Positions 16,764 to 25,870 of a stretch of 64,000 nt of DNA are shown piece after piece (the first letter of the stretch is position 1; each line of letters begins with the position of its first letter). The DNA is from Metabacillus idriensis (lineage in GTDB: Bacteria > Bacillota > Bacilli > Bacillales > Bacillaceae). Below the pieces are notes generated by a model. The model did not search any database. It worked only from the letters and a program-made list of their open reading frames with translations, and was not told the DNA's origin. The DNA lies in assembly GCF_009674765.1 (NCBI RefSeq), contig NZ_WKKF01000004.1:62001-126000 (forward strand), read 5' to 3'. The position numbers and the translations under genes are program-made.

Positions 16764-18087
16764 AGATCAGCTAAACTTGGTAAAACGCAATATGAAGAAA
16801 AACCGGATGCGGGTATTTATGACCGTCCTTGCTACCACGATAGGCTGCGCTTTTTTAATTGTCCTGGCCTCTGTTGGATTCGGCATGCAAAAAAGCATGC
16901 AGGAGGAGTTGTTAAGCGCACAGAAGCTGAATGAAATTCAAATCAGCGGAAAAGAAACAGACGGCAAATATGAAGAGACTAGAGTGGCTCAGATAAATGA
17001 GCTTGAGACCATGAAAAATGTTGCAGCGGTAGTGAGAAGGTCAGGTGTTTCTCCAACTGCTGAAACAGCCGTTAAGCTTTCAGACAGGACAGCTTCTTCT
17101 GCGAATCCCATTCTTACAAATATGGAACAGGAGCTCAAAGGGAATTTGGAACTTGAGGCTGGAAGTATTCCTGAAAATGAAAATGAAGTAATTGTGGGCT
17201 ATCACTTCGGGAAAGCCCTGCTTACTGAAGGAGAAAGAAAAACACAGGTTGAAATCAATCAAAATCCGGACTCAGCTCAAACACCGCCAGAAGGCTACAA
17301 TGGGGAACTGATTGGGAAAGAAATTGTGTTTTCAATGATTGAGCAAGTAGACGGGAAGCCTGCAGAAAAAAGCTGGAAATTTAAAATCACAGGGATTGCA
17401 AAAGAGCCTGCAAGAGATTACATGGAAGATGCTTCTGTCTATATCAGTGAAAAATGGAAACCTGAAATGACTGCTTTTGCTAAGACGGCAGATGGAACTT
17501 CAGAATTTGAAATGGCTGAGTATGATCAGGTACTTGTTTATACAACAAGTATTGATCAGGTAGAAGGAGTCACTGATGCATTAAAAGAAAAGGATTATCT
17601 CGTGTATTCAATTACCGAAGAACTGGATAATTTGAATTTATTCTTTAATGCATTTAAAGCAGGACTGATTTTCATTGGAACGGTAGCAGTCCTTATAGCC
17701 TCAATCGGAATTTTTAATACGATGACCATGGCTGTGACAGAACGCACACAGGAAATTGGCATCATGAAAGCAATCGGTGCGCAGCCTAGAATAATAAGAA
17801 GAATATTCCTATTGGAAAGTGCATTTATTGGCATACTTGGCGCTTTGCTTGGAGTCGTGATTTCTTACGTGATCAGTTTGGCTGCTAATTTCGCTATCCC
17901 TCTCATCTTAGAGTCGGTTTCAGAGGGAAGTATGGATGGAGTAAATTTCACCTTCTCTTCTATCCCGCTCAGCCTTGTCCTGATTGCGAGCTCGATCAGC
18001 GTGGGAGTGGCAGTTATCTCAGGCTTGAGACCTGCAGTGAAAGCAACTAACATCAATGTCCTTTCAGCATTGAGACGTGAACTATAA
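16753..18087 (+). CDS. ytrF: MacB-type ABC permease YtrF
   Basis: 444 residues starting at TTG 16753, which follows the purine-rich AAGGAAGGGGGTG and gives MKFKDQLNLVKRNMKK, like B. subtilis YtrF (MRFKDQ). An N-terminal transmembrane helix (about 20-45), a large extracytoplasmic MacB periplasmic-core-like domain (about 45-285) and three C-terminal helices of the FtsX domain follow; GIFNTMTMAVTERTQEIGIM is the conserved coupling segment. Together with YtrE it forms a mechanotransmission-type exporter linked to cell-wall stress. Confidence 0.92.
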   Translation: MKFKDQLNLVKRNMKKNRMRVFMTVLATTIGCAFLIVLASVGFGMQKSMQEELLSAQKLNEIQISGKETDGKYEETRVAQINELETMKNVAAVVRRSGVSPTAETAVKLSDRTASSANPILTNMEQELKGNLELEAGSIPENENEVIVGYHFGKALLTEGERKTQVEINQNPDSAQTPPEGYNGELIGKEIVFSMIEQVDGKPAEKSWKFKITGIAKEPARDYMEDASVYISEKWKPEMTAFAKTADGTSEFEMAEYDQVLVYTTSIDQVEGVTDALKEKDYLVYSITEELDNLNLFFNAFKAGLIFIGTVAVLIASIGIFNTMTMAVTERTQEIGIMKAIGAQPRIIRRIFLLESAFIGILGALLGVVISYVISLAANFAIPLILESVSEGSMDGVNFTFSSIPLSLVLIASSISVGVAVISGLRPAVKATNINVLSALRREL

Positions 18088-18091
18088 CAAG

Positions 18092-18119
18092 AAGCAGGCC
18101 GAGTTTGCCTGCTTTTTTT
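18092..18119 (+). terminator. Terminator of ytr operon
   Basis: Stem AAGCAGGC / GCCTGCTT with loop of 7 and seven T residues. Confidence 0.85.
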
Positions 18120-18134
18120 GAGAGGAAGATTTGT

Positions 18135-18537
18135 ATGAAGAAGGGGTTTCTAAATCTGTTGATTGCGTTTCTCTTCATGCTCTTATTTTTCCTGCCTGTT
18201 AAACATTTTTTCAGCAGCGGAATGAAAATCTCCGTTCTGAATTCGACTGGACGAGAGATCAGAGGTCTTGAAATCACTTATTATTATAATGAGGAAAAGA
18301 TACTCATTCCTGCACTGAAACCGAATGAGGAGCATGAGATTAGGATTGTGCCAGATGAGGATTTCAGTGAAAGCTCCATGCAGCTTGTTTACACAGATCA
18401 AACCGGTAAAATGACAGGAAATGATATTCGGCTACTTTGAAAATGGGTACAATGGTACTGCAAAAATAACGGCAAGATCAGTGAACAGCAAAGGAGTAAT
18501 TACATTCAAGGTGAACGAAGAATTAAATGTATATTGA
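18135..18537 (+). pseudogene. Small membrane-anchored protein gene interrupted by a frameshift
   Basis: The frame from ATG 18135 (site GAGAGGAAG) codes for MKKGFLNLLIAFLFMLLFF..., one N-terminal membrane helix or uncleaved signal, then an extracytoplasmic beta-rich domain (ISVLNSTGREIRGLEITYYY...), and stops at 18440 after 101 codons. Directly past the point 18425-18433 another frame continues as GYFENGYNGTAKITARSVNS and ends with ...NEELNVY at the TGA 18535-18537. That second part reads like the natural end of such a domain. So a one- or two-base change has split an originally about 134-codon gene. It could be a real pseudogene, a sequencing error or a programmed shift. Function unknown. Confidence 0.6.
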
Positions 18538-18632
18538 GGCCGGCAACTGAAATCATTTTTAGGCTGTAAGCCTCCGAACCGTTATTCCTTTTCTGCTTCT
18601 TTGAACTGAACAGCGGATCCAGCATTTCTTTA

Positions 18633-18661
18633 TTGCATTCTCCTCTAAAAAGGACTACAAT
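18633..18661 (+). promoter_or_regulatory. Promoter of the MFS gene
   Basis: TTGCAT (18633-18638) and TACAAT (18656-18661), spacing 17. Good sigma-A match; transcription would start near 18668. Confidence 0.65.
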
Positions 18662-18681
18662 CTTCAATGGATTAAAAAAGA

Positions 18682-18714
18682 CGCGAAGGCAAACTGATGC
18701 TTTCGTGCTTTTTT
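18682..18714 (+). terminator. Terminator hairpin inside the MFS gene leader
   Basis: 9-bp stem with two G-U pairs (18682-18690 with 18699-18707), loop of 8, then CTTTTTT. It sits about 15 bases after the predicted start of transcription and before the ribosome binding site, so it may attenuate the gene. Confidence 0.65.
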
Positions 18715-18741
18715 GTGAGTTTTTTTGAAGGAGGTTTTATC

Positions 18742-19932
18742 ATGCCGCGTTCTTTATGGCTATTGATTATTGGCATGCTGATCAATGTAACGGGATCATC
18801 GTTTCTATGGCCTTTAAATACGATTTATATTCATGATCATCTTGGCAAATCGTTAACCGTTGCCGGAGTTGTTCTGATGTTAAACTCTGCTGCGAGTGTG
18901 GCGGGAAATCTGATTGGCGGTGTTTTATTTGACCGCTTTGGAGGGTACCGATCCATCTTAAGCGGAATTATCCTTACGTTTGCAGCTATTTTAGGTCTGG
19001 TGTTTTTTCATGGCTGGCCATCATATATCGTCTTTTTGACACTTGTAGGTTTTGGATCCGGAATTGTGTTTCCTTCTATGTATGCACTCGCTGGAACCGT
19101 TTGGCCTGAGGGCGGCAGGAAGGCTTTTAATGCCATCTATGTCTCTCAAAATGCAGGAGTCGCTGTCGGAGCAGCGCTTGGAGGATTAATTGCAGGGTAT
19201 TCCTTTCAATATATTTTCATTGCGAATGCAGCCTTGTATGCTGTTTTTTTCTTGCTTGCATGTTTCGGATATCGAAATATAGCTGCAAGTCCAGCAGCAC
19301 AAACATCGATCCTGCAGCAGTCATCTAAAGTGAAAAACAATGATAAATTTACTGCTCTTATCATTCTTTGCTCAGGATATGCACTTTGCTGGGTGGCCTA
19401 TGTACAGTGGCAATCTACAATTGCTGCACATACTCAGGAGCTTGGCATTCCGCTTACCCAATACAGCTTAATATGGAGCGTCAACGGTGCATTAATTGTT
19501 TTTGCCCAGCCTTTAATGAATACCTTTGTTAAGTATTTTGCTGAATCCATTAAAAAACAGATGATGATAGGATTTGTTATTTTTATCGTTTCGTTTGCAG
19601 TGGTTTCGTTTGCAGATGCGTTCAGCGGATTTATGGCTGCAATGATTATTTTGACAGTTGGAGAAATGCTTGTGTGGCCTGCAGTCCCAACGATAGCAAA
19701 CGATCTTGCACCTAAGGGGAAAGAAGGTTTTTATCAGGGATTCGTCAACAGTACAGCGACAGGCGGAAGGATGATTGGTCCTCTCCTCGGCGGGGTTCTG
19801 GTAGATATGTACGGAATGAACATGCTTTTCCTCGTTTTGATTGGCTTGCTTTTCCTTGCAATGTTCACAACCTCGATCTACGATAAAAAAATAAAAGAAC
19901 AGTCTGTAAGTGAACCAGTAATAAGTTCATAA
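18742..19932 (+). CDS. yttB: MFS efflux transporter YttB
   Basis: 396 residues, about 12 membrane segments. The cytoplasmic loop between helices 2 and 3 has the MFS motif A as GGVLFDRFGGYR. ATG 18742 follows GAAGGAGG; an upstream frame extension (from 18697) overlaps the terminator and is ignored. It belongs to the drug:H+ antiporter-like group; substrate unknown. In B. subtilis yttB also lies in this region between the ABC operons and leuS. Confidence 0.85.
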   Translation: MPRSLWLLIIGMLINVTGSSFLWPLNTIYIHDHLGKSLTVAGVVLMLNSAASVAGNLIGGVLFDRFGGYRSILSGIILTFAAILGLVFFHGWPSYIVFLTLVGFGSGIVFPSMYALAGTVWPEGGRKAFNAIYVSQNAGVAVGAALGGLIAGYSFQYIFIANAALYAVFFLLACFGYRNIAASPAAQTSILQQSSKVKNNDKFTALIILCSGYALCWVAYVQWQSTIAAHTQELGIPLTQYSLIWSVNGALIVFAQPLMNTFVKYFAESIKKQMMIGFVIFIVSFAVVSFADAFSGFMAAMIILTVGEMLVWPAVPTIANDLAPKGKEGFYQGFVNSTATGGRMIGPLLGGVLVDMYGMNMLFLVLIGLLFLAMFTTSIYDKKIKEQSVSEPVISS

Positions 19933-19934
19933 GG

Positions 19935-19966
19935 AGAGAAGCGCAAACAGGCGCTTCTCTTTTTTA
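19935..19966 (+). terminator. Terminator of yttB
   Basis: 10-bp perfect stem (19935-19944 with 19951-19960) plus TTTTTT. Confidence 0.9.
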
Positions 19967-20040
19967 AATCTGAGGAACGCAACCGTTTTCATATCTTTTG
20001 TGATACGATGATAAAAAAGGGTTAATGGGTGGGAGAAACA

Positions 20041-21408
20041 ATGTTCAATCAAAGCTTTCCATATGCAAAAGAGATTTTTGAAACCGTTATTGAAAATGCA
20101 TTTGCCTGGATAGTGATTGTAGATGATAAAGGGAAAGTCATTTATATGAACGAAGACTATTGCAGATTTCTTGAGGTAGACCGCAATACCGTACAAGGAC
20201 GGCATGTAACGGATGTAATCGAAAATACAAGAATGCATCTGGTCGTTCAGACTGAAAAAGAAGAAATTGCAGATCTTCAATATATTAGAGGGAATTACAT
20301 GATTGCCAACCGAATTCCAATTTTTGCAAACGGGAAGATTGTCGGAGCGTTTGGGACCGTTATGTTCAGAGATACAAAAGAGTGGAATGAAATGAACAGC
20401 CAAGTGAGGCATCATTTATCATCTATTCAAAAATATCTTGATCAGCAGGAGCAGACGGGTGCGAAGTATACGTTAAATGATATTAAATCAAATTCGAGAA
20501 AAATTTTAGAATTAAAAGAGAAAGTAAAAGCCATTGCTGCAAGTGACAGCTCAGTTCTTTTAAGGGGCGAAAGCGGGACAGGAAAAGAATTATTTGCTCA
20601 TAGTATCCATCAGCTGAGCCATCGCAATGATCAGCCTTTTATTAAAGTAAACTGCGGGGCTATTCCTGAGCATCTGCTTGAATCTGAACTCTTCGGCTAC
20701 GAGGAAGGAGCGTTTACTGGGGCAAAAAAAGGCGGCAAGAAGGGGAAATTCCAGCTCGCAAATGGAGGAACCATTTTTCTTGATGAAATTGGAGATATGT
20801 CATTGCATATGCAGGTTAAGCTGCTTCGCGTGCTGCAGGAAAAGGAACTCGAGCCGGTGGGTTCCATAAAAAGCATTCCGCTGGATGTTCGGGTGATTGC
20901 GGCAACCAATCGTCCGCTTGAATTGATGATGAAAGAAAATCGCTTTCGCGAAGATCTCTATTACCGCATAAGTGTCATTCCGTTTAATATTCCAGCGCTT
21001 AGAGAACGGATTGAAGATATAGAGACTCTGGTCAATCACTTCATGCAGAAGATTTCCCTGCGCACAGGCAAACGGATTATCGGCATTCATGAAGATGTGA
21101 TGAATACCTTCTATCAATATCATTGGCAGGGGAACATCCGCGAGCTTGAAAATGTCATAGAAGCGGCCATTCACCTGACTGATGATGTCATTATAGGCAT
21201 TGATGCCATTCCTGACTACATCCGGAACATTCATTCCTTCGAAACGGAAGATATTACGTTAAAAGAGATGCTTGAAGAAACGGAAAAAAGAGTTATTATT
21301 GCTGCTTTAAAAAAATGGAGCGGCGATAAACAGAAAGCGGCTAAATCTTTGGGCATCAGTAAATCAAGCATGTATGAGAAAATACAAAAATATGAGATGA
21401 CGATATAG
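20041..21408 (+). CDS. Sigma-54-dependent transcriptional activator with PAS domain
   Basis: 455 residues from ATG 20041 (GGGAG just upstream; GTG 20029 possible). Order: PAS sensor domain (about 10-115; [20 protein letters not shown]), linker helix, AAA+ domain with Walker A GESGTGKE at 176-183, the sigma-54 contact loop GAFTGA at 223-228 and Walker [13 protein letters not shown], then a Fis-type helix-turn-helix ([20 protein letters not shown]). It uses ATP to open promoter complexes of RNA polymerase with SigL. The next operon has a perfect -24/-12 promoter, so this is its activator. The signal bound by the PAS domain is unknown. Confidence 0.93.
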   Translation: MFNQSFPYAKEIFETVIENAFAWIVIVDDKGKVIYMNEDYCRFLEVDRNTVQGRHVTDVIENTRMHLVVQTEKEEIADLQYIRGNYMIANRIPIFANGKIVGAFGTVMFRDTKEWNEMNSQVRHHLSSIQKYLDQQEQTGAKYTLNDIKSNSRKILELKEKVKAIAASDSSVLLRGESGTGKELFAHSIHQLSHRNDQPFIKVNCGAIPEHLLESELFGYEEGAFTGAKKGGKKGKFQLANGGTIFLDEIGDMSLHMQVKLLRVLQEKELEPVGSIKSIPLDVRVIAATNRPLELMMKENRFREDLYYRISVIPFNIPALRERIEDIETLVNHFMQKISLRTGKRIIGIHEDVMNTFYQYHWQGNIRELENVIEAAIHLTDDVIIGIDAIPDYIRNIHSFETEDITLKEMLEETEKRVIIAALKKWSGDKQKAAKSLGISKSSMYEKIQKYEMTI

Positions 21409-21444
21409 TCCAGAATTTCGGAATAAAGTCCAGAATTCTGGACT
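21407..21444. promoter_or_regulatory. Direct repeat and palindrome after the activator gene
   Basis: AGTCCAGAATT occurs twice exactly 20 bp apart (21407-21417, 21427-21437). The second copy is half of a perfect 18-bp palindrome (21427-21444). It is followed by TTTTCCTTTTTC, so it can act as a terminator of the activator gene, but the two-turn spacing also suits a protein-binding site. Confidence 0.5.
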
Positions 21445-21500
21445 TTTCCTTTTTCTTATACAGGCCATATCGCCTACTTCTTATAAAACTTGTCCAAGGT

Positions 21501-21534
21501 CATTTTATTTTCCGAAAAATCGGAATATAAAATG
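21501..21534 (+). promoter_or_regulatory. Candidate upstream activating sequence
   Basis: A 34-bp inverted repeat: 15-bp arms (21501-21515 and 21520-21534) with one mismatch and an AAAA spacer; the inner part is TTCCGA-AAAA-TCGGAA. It is centred about 60 bp before the -24 element, a usual place for an enhancer-binding protein site. Confidence 0.65.
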
Positions 21535-21577
21535 AATCTGTGAACGATTTTTTACTCTTTATCTCCTTTTTTAAAGT

Positions 21578-21593
21578 TGGCACGGCTCTTGCA
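21578..21593 (+). promoter_or_regulatory. Sigma-54 (SigL) -24/-12 promoter
   Basis: TGGCAC-N5-TTGCA, identical to the consensus, with GG and GC exactly 10 bp apart. It lies 35 bp before the ribosome binding region of the CoA-transferase operon. Confidence 0.92.
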
Positions 21594-21628
21594 TATATAA
21601 TAGCGAGAACAAAGAAGGGAGGATCTTC

Positions 21629-22321
21629 ATGAAAACACTTCATCAATCATTCACCGAAGCCGTTAAAGATATAAAAGATGGATCGACGCTTATGGTCGGC
21701 GGATTTGGTCTTTGCGGCATTCCAGAAAATCTGCTGCTTGCTCTAGTAGAAACAGAAGTAAAGAATTTGACTGTGATCTCCAACAATTGCGGTGTAGATG
21801 ATTGGGGTCTTGGACTGCTTTTGAAAAATCGTCAAATAAAAAAAATGGTTGCATCTTATGTTGGCGAAAATAAGGAATTTGAGCGCCAGGTTTTATCAGG
21901 CGAGCTTGAGGTCGAGCTTTTGCCGCAAGGCACCTTAGCTGAAAAGATCCGTGCTGGAGGAGCAGGCATCCCCGCTTTCTTCACACCTGCAGGAGTAGGC
22001 ACGCAAATCGCAGAAAATAAGGAAAACCGCGTTTTTGATGGGAAAGAATATGTGCTCGAGACTGCACTTACAGCTGATTTCAGCCTGATCAGAGCGGCCA
22101 TTGCAGATAAGTGGGGAAATTTAATTTACAGCAAAACGGCTCAAAATTTTAATCCGATGATGGCAGCTGCAGGAAAAATAACCATTGCGGAGGCTGAAGA
22201 AATTGTCGAGGCCGGAGACTTAAATCCAGAGCATATCCAAACACCAAGCATTTATGTTCAGCGCCTTATTCAAGGTGCACAGCAAAAGAAGATTGAGAGA
22301 TTGACCGTTCAAAAAGTGTAA
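21629..22321 (+). CDS. scoA: 3-oxoacid CoA-transferase, subunit A
   Basis: 230 residues, the usual alpha-subunit length. The glycine-rich [12 protein letters not shown] (23-34) is the family signature, and [18 protein letters not shown] is also conserved. With subunit B it transfers CoA from succinyl-CoA to acetoacetate, giving acetoacetyl-CoA. Start after GGGAGG. First gene of the sigma-54 operon; the stop and the next gene's leader overlap. Confidence 0.94.
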   Translation: MKTLHQSFTEAVKDIKDGSTLMVGGFGLCGIPENLLLALVETEVKNLTVISNNCGVDDWGLGLLLKNRQIKKMVASYVGENKEFERQVLSGELEVELLPQGTLAEKIRAGGAGIPAFFTPAGVGTQIAENKENRVFDGKEYVLETALTADFSLIRAAIADKWGNLIYSKTAQNFNPMMAAAGKITIAEAEEIVEAGDLNPEHIQTPSIYVQRLIQGAQQKKIERLTVQKV

Positions 22322-22335
22322 TGGAGGTGAAAAGA

Positions 22336-23010
22336 ATGACAGGAGAGAAGTATACACAGAGGGAAAAAATCGCAATAAGAGCCGAACAGGAAATTGAAAG
22401 CGGTTACTATGTAAATTTGGGAATAGGTATGCCAACCCTTGTCGCAAATTTCATTTCGGAAAATAAGCAGGTAGTGCTGCAATCTGAAAATGGTCTTCTC
22501 GGAATTGGTCCATTTCCGTCAGAAGATCAGGTGGATCCGGATTTAATCAATGCGGGGAAAGAGACCGTTACCGCGATTAATGGGGCAAGTTATTTCAGCA
22601 GTGCAGAATCTTTCGGCATGATCCGCGGGGGACATATTGATCTAGCCATCCTCGGAGGAATGGAGGTATCGGCTTCAGGCGATCTTGCAAACTGGATGAT
22701 TCCCGGAAAAATGATTAAAGGCATGGGCGGCGCTATGGATCTTGTGCATGGTGCAAAAAAAATTGTTGTGATTATGGAGCATGTCTCTAAAAATGGAGCT
22801 CCTAAGATTGTAAAGGAATGCTCGCTTCCTCTTACCGGAAAAGGCGTAGTAAACAGGATTATTACAGACCGGGCTGTTATAGACGTGACTGAGGATGGTC
22901 TGAAGCTTGCCCAGGTTTATGACGATTATACTGTGGAAGAAATTCAGGCGGTTACAGAGCCTGAACTGATTGTCAGTGAACATCTTTTAAAACAGAGACA
23001 GTTGGACTAG
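22336..23010 (+). CDS. scoB: 3-oxoacid CoA-transferase, subunit B
   Basis: 224 residues. The catalytic glutamate is E51 in [10 protein letters not shown], where the CoA thioester intermediate forms. ATG 22336 is chosen because GGAGGTG (22323-22329) lies 6 bases upstream; the ATG at 22321 falls before that site. Partner of subunit A. Confidence 0.94.
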   Translation: MTGEKYTQREKIAIRAEQEIESGYYVNLGIGMPTLVANFISENKQVVLQSENGLLGIGPFPSEDQVDPDLINAGKETVTAINGASYFSSAESFGMIRGGHIDLAILGGMEVSASGDLANWMIPGKMIKGMGGAMDLVHGAKKIVVIMEHVSKNGAPKIVKECSLPLTGKGVVNRIITDRAVIDVTEDGLKLAQVYDDYTVEEIQAVTEPELIVSEHLLKQRQLD

Positions 23011-23021
23011 GGGGAATGTAA

Positions 23022-24341
23022 ATGTTAAGCATGATCGGGTTAATCGGCGGTCTGGCATTATTAATTTTTTTAACAATGAAAGGCATGAACCTGCTTGTTG
23101 CAGGTCCATTATGCGCATTATTTGTAGCAGTTCTGAGCGGAATGCCGCTGTTTCCGCAGCTTGTAGGCGAAGGGGAAGCCAATTTCGTAGGAAATTATAT
23201 GACAGGGTTCTCAAGTTTTGTTACCTCATGGTACTTAATGTTCCTGCTTGGAGCCATATTCGGTAAGGTAATGGAGGACAGCGGTGCAGCAGACAGCGTT
23301 TCCCAGTGGATCGTATCCAAAATTGGGATGAAGCGCGCTGTTTTGGCAATTGTTATTGCCTGTGCTGTACTGACATACGGAGGCGTAAGCTTATTCGTTG
23401 TAGCGTTCTCTGTGTACCCTATGGCAATCAGCTTATTCAGACAGGCTGACCTGCCGCGCCGTTTTATTCCGGCAGCACTTGCATTTGGTTCTGTTACTTT
23501 TACGATGACTTCAGCTGGATCTCCTGAGATTCAAAACTGGATCCCAATTGAGTTTTTAGGTACAACTCCATATGCAGGCTGGGAAGTCAGCTTAATCGTT
23601 GCCATCTTCATGATGATTTTCGGCTACTGGTGGCTGAAACGGATGATCAGCAAAGCAGTCGGCAAAGGGGAAAGGTTTGAAGCGAGGGATAATGATCCCA
23701 AAAATGAAAACCGTGATTTGCCGAATCCGTTCCTTGGACTGATTCCGCTGCTGGTCGTTCTTATCATCTCATTTATTTTCCATGATTCTTTAAAGCAGTC
23801 TGCTTTAATTATCGCTCTCCTTGGCGGTGTGATTGCGACTTACTTATTAAACAGAAAATATTTCAAATCGTTCTGGAACGCTGTATCCGAAGGAACGATG
23901 GGTGCCCTTATAGCAATCGGAAACACAGCAGCTGTAGTAGGGTTTGGCGGCGTTGCTAAAGCAGTGCCTGCGTTTGAAACCGCTGTCAATGCAATGACGA
24001 GCATCCCGGGAAGCCCTCTGATCGGCGGAGCCATCGCGGTCAGTGTTATTGCCGGTATGACAGGTTCATCATCTGGCGGCCAGGCAATTGCCCTTCCGTT
24101 GCTTGCGCCTCACTATTTGGATATGGGTGTCAACGCGGAAGCACTTCACCGCACAATCTCGATTTCTTCCGGAGCGCTTGATTCATTGCCGCACAATGGT
24201 TATGTTGTTACGACGGTTCGCGCAATTTGCGGAGAGTCTCACCAGGCAGCTTACGGTGCAGTTGGAGCCGTAACTGTTATTGTTCCTCTATTAGGCACAA
24301 TACTTGCAATCATCTTGTTCTCTCTTGGACTGGGAATCTAA
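23022..24341 (+). CDS. GntP-family permease, likely for 3-hydroxybutyrate or another short hydroxy/keto acid
   Basis: 439 residues and about 12 membrane segments. GntP-family features include the N-terminal GLIGGLALLIFLTMKG and the later MTGSSSGGQAIALPLLAPHYL. The family carries gluconate and related acids with protons. Its place between the CoA transferase and the hydroxybutyrate dehydrogenase suggests a ketone-body substrate (inference). The B. subtilis yxjC-scoA-scoB-yxjF cluster has the same gene types. Site AGGGGG before ATG. Confidence 0.85.
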   Translation: MLSMIGLIGGLALLIFLTMKGMNLLVAGPLCALFVAVLSGMPLFPQLVGEGEANFVGNYMTGFSSFVTSWYLMFLLGAIFGKVMEDSGAADSVSQWIVSKIGMKRAVLAIVIACAVLTYGGVSLFVVAFSVYPMAISLFRQADLPRRFIPAALAFGSVTFTMTSAGSPEIQNWIPIEFLGTTPYAGWEVSLIVAIFMMIFGYWWLKRMISKAVGKGERFEARDNDPKNENRDLPNPFLGLIPLLVVLIISFIFHDSLKQSALIIALLGGVIATYLLNRKYFKSFWNAVSEGTMGALIAIGNTAAVVGFGGVAKAVPAFETAVNAMTSIPGSPLIGGAIAVSVIAGMTGSSSGGQAIALPLLAPHYLDMGVNAEALHRTISISSGALDSLPHNGYVVTTVRAICGESHQAAYGAVGAVTVIVPLLGTILAIILFSLGLGI

Positions 24342-24359
24342 TACTGGAGGTTTACGATT

Positions 24360-25136
24360 TTGGTAAAAGATCAGGTTGTTTTTATAACAGGAGCTGCGCA
24401 GGGCATTGGCTTTGAAATGGCAAAGGCTTTTGCAGAAAACGGAGCTAAAGTAGCCCTAACAGATTTAAACGAAGAAAAAGTAGCCGAAAGTGCCGAATCC
24501 TTGAAAGCATCAGGGTATGAGGCAATCGGTATAAGATGCAATGTGACAAGTGAGGAAGATATTGCGGCAGCCATTTCGCAGACAGTAGAAGAATTTGGCA
24601 CCATTCATATCTTAATGAATAATGCAGGGCTTCAGCATGTCTCAATGATTGAAGATTTCCCGACAGAAAAATTTGAGCTTCTTATCAATGTGATGCTTGT
24701 TGCACCATTTATTGCTACGAAACATGTTTTTCCGATCATGAAGAAGCAGAAATTCGGCAGAATCATCAATTTATCATCAATAAACGGTCTTGTCGGTTTC
24801 GCCGGAAAATCCGCCTACAACAGTGCCAAACATGGTGTGATTGGATTAACAAAAGTTGCAGCGCTTGAGGGTGCTGCAGACGGCATTACGGTTAATGCCA
24901 TATGTCCCGGTTACGTCGACACGCCGCTTGTCAGAAATCAGCTGAGTGATCTTGCTAAGACAAGAAATGTTCCTTTAGAAAGTGTTCTTGAGGAAGTGAT
25001 CTATCCGCTAGTCCCTCAAAAAAGATTGCTTCAAGTGTCTGAAATTGCGGATTATGCATTATTTTTGGCAAGTGAAAAAGCAAAGGGAGTCACTGGTCAG
25101 GCAGCTGTCATTGATGGAGGCTACACGGTGCAGTGA
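24360..25136 (+). CDS. 3-hydroxybutyrate dehydrogenase (SDR family)
   Basis: 258 residues. Classical SDR: coenzyme motif TGAAQGIG (10-17), NNAG (87-90) and catalytic S140, Y153 and K157 (YNSAK). Close by eye to D-3-hydroxybutyrate dehydrogenases, including the C-terminal GQAAVIDGGYTVQ. Oxidises 3-hydroxybutyrate to acetoacetate with NAD. The start is TTG 24360, with GGAGG 9 bases upstream. Last gene of the operon, and it completes the route hydroxybutyrate, acetoacetate, acetoacetyl-CoA. Confidence 0.88.
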   Translation: MVKDQVVFITGAAQGIGFEMAKAFAENGAKVALTDLNEEKVAESAESLKASGYEAIGIRCNVTSEEDIAAAISQTVEEFGTIHILMNNAGLQHVSMIEDFPTEKFELLINVMLVAPFIATKHVFPIMKKQKFGRIINLSSINGLVGFAGKSAYNSAKHGVIGLTKVAALEGAADGITVNAICPGYVDTPLVRNQLSDLAKTRNVPLESVLEEVIYPLVPQKRLLQVSEIADYALFLASEKAKGVTGQAAVIDGGYTVQ

Positions 25137-25164
25137 TGAATGGTACTTATCGCTTATTCTAAAA

Positions 25165-25182
25165 ACCGAAAAAACGTTCGGT
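25165..25182. promoter_or_regulatory. Short inverted repeat ACCGAA-N6-TTCGGT
   Basis: 6-bp arms directly after the dehydrogenase gene; weak hairpin or protein site. Little can be said. Confidence 0.25.
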
Positions 25183-25233
25183 CTAGTGATAAAGTATGAT
25201 AAATAATTTCCTGAAAATTCCTTCTATTTAATC

Positions 25234-25290
25234 AAGCTTGTTTTACCTCCATTCACATATAATGGAAGTAAAACAAGCTTCTATTTTTTC
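25234..25290 (+). terminator. Terminator of the hydroxybutyrate operon
   Basis: 20-bp stem with one mismatch (25234-25253 with 25261-25280), loop CACATAT, T-rich tail. Confidence 0.85.
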
Positions 25291-25375
25291 ATAAATCTGT
25301 ACAAGCAAAGAGAAGCTTAAATCTTGTACCTGAAGTCGCGTGCCGAAATTATTACGGCTTTAGGAAGGTGATCTT

Positions 25376-25699
25376 ATGCTGCAGACAGTAGTTGTGGCGT
25401 CATTGATTGGGGGGTTAATGGGTTTACTTGGACATGTCAAAAAGAAAGGAAGGATCGAAAAACCAAGAATGACAAAACGGTTTATCTACTTAGGATTCTG
25501 GGAAGATATCGCAATGGGAATGACAGCTTCTATCCTGCTTGTTTTATCTACAGAACCCTCATCCTCATTTCAGCTTGTCGTGCTTTCTATTATCGCTGGG
25601 TACAGCGGGGAAGCGGTATTAAGGAGTTTTGACTTTGTCAGACAGCAGCAGGACAACACAGTGCAGCCAGAAAAAGACAATGAGCGTCAAGCAAAATAA
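25376..25699 (+). CDS. ytvB: DUF4257 membrane protein YtvB
   Basis: 107 residues, with a hydrophobic N-terminal segment (3-20), a basic loop (KKKGRIEKPRMTKRFIYLGF) and two more membrane segments (about 42-60 and 66-82), then a polar tail. Fits DUF4257, whose B. subtilis member YtvB lies next to leuS. Function unknown. Start ATG 25376 with AAGGTGATC upstream. Confidence 0.8.
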   Translation: MLQTVVVASLIGGLMGLLGHVKKKGRIEKPRMTKRFIYLGFWEDIAMGMTASILLVLSTEPSSSFQLVVLSIIAGYSGEAVLRSFDFVRQQQDNTVQPEKDNERQAK

Positions 25700-25818
25700 T
25701 CTCCTGATGATAGCAAACTCACTTCTTACTCTCTCAATATCCAACACTTCTCATTTAGCAGAAAATGAACATCTCTGCCGCCCATCATCCGATTTCCGCT
25801 TTTTCTTTATTTAACAAC

Positions 25819-25847
25819 TTGCATCCCGGTAACAAATTCTATAAAAT
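25819..25847 (+). promoter_or_regulatory. leuS promoter
   Basis: TTGCAT (25819-25824) and TAAAAT (25842-25847) with 17 bp spacing, immediately upstream of the T-box leader. Confidence 0.65.
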
Positions 25848-25870
25848 ACAATATATAAAGGTATACAACA

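Noticed and set aside
20800-21234. 144-codon minus-strand frame inside the sigma-54 activator
   Set aside because: Shadow of a gene with complete AAA+ motifs.
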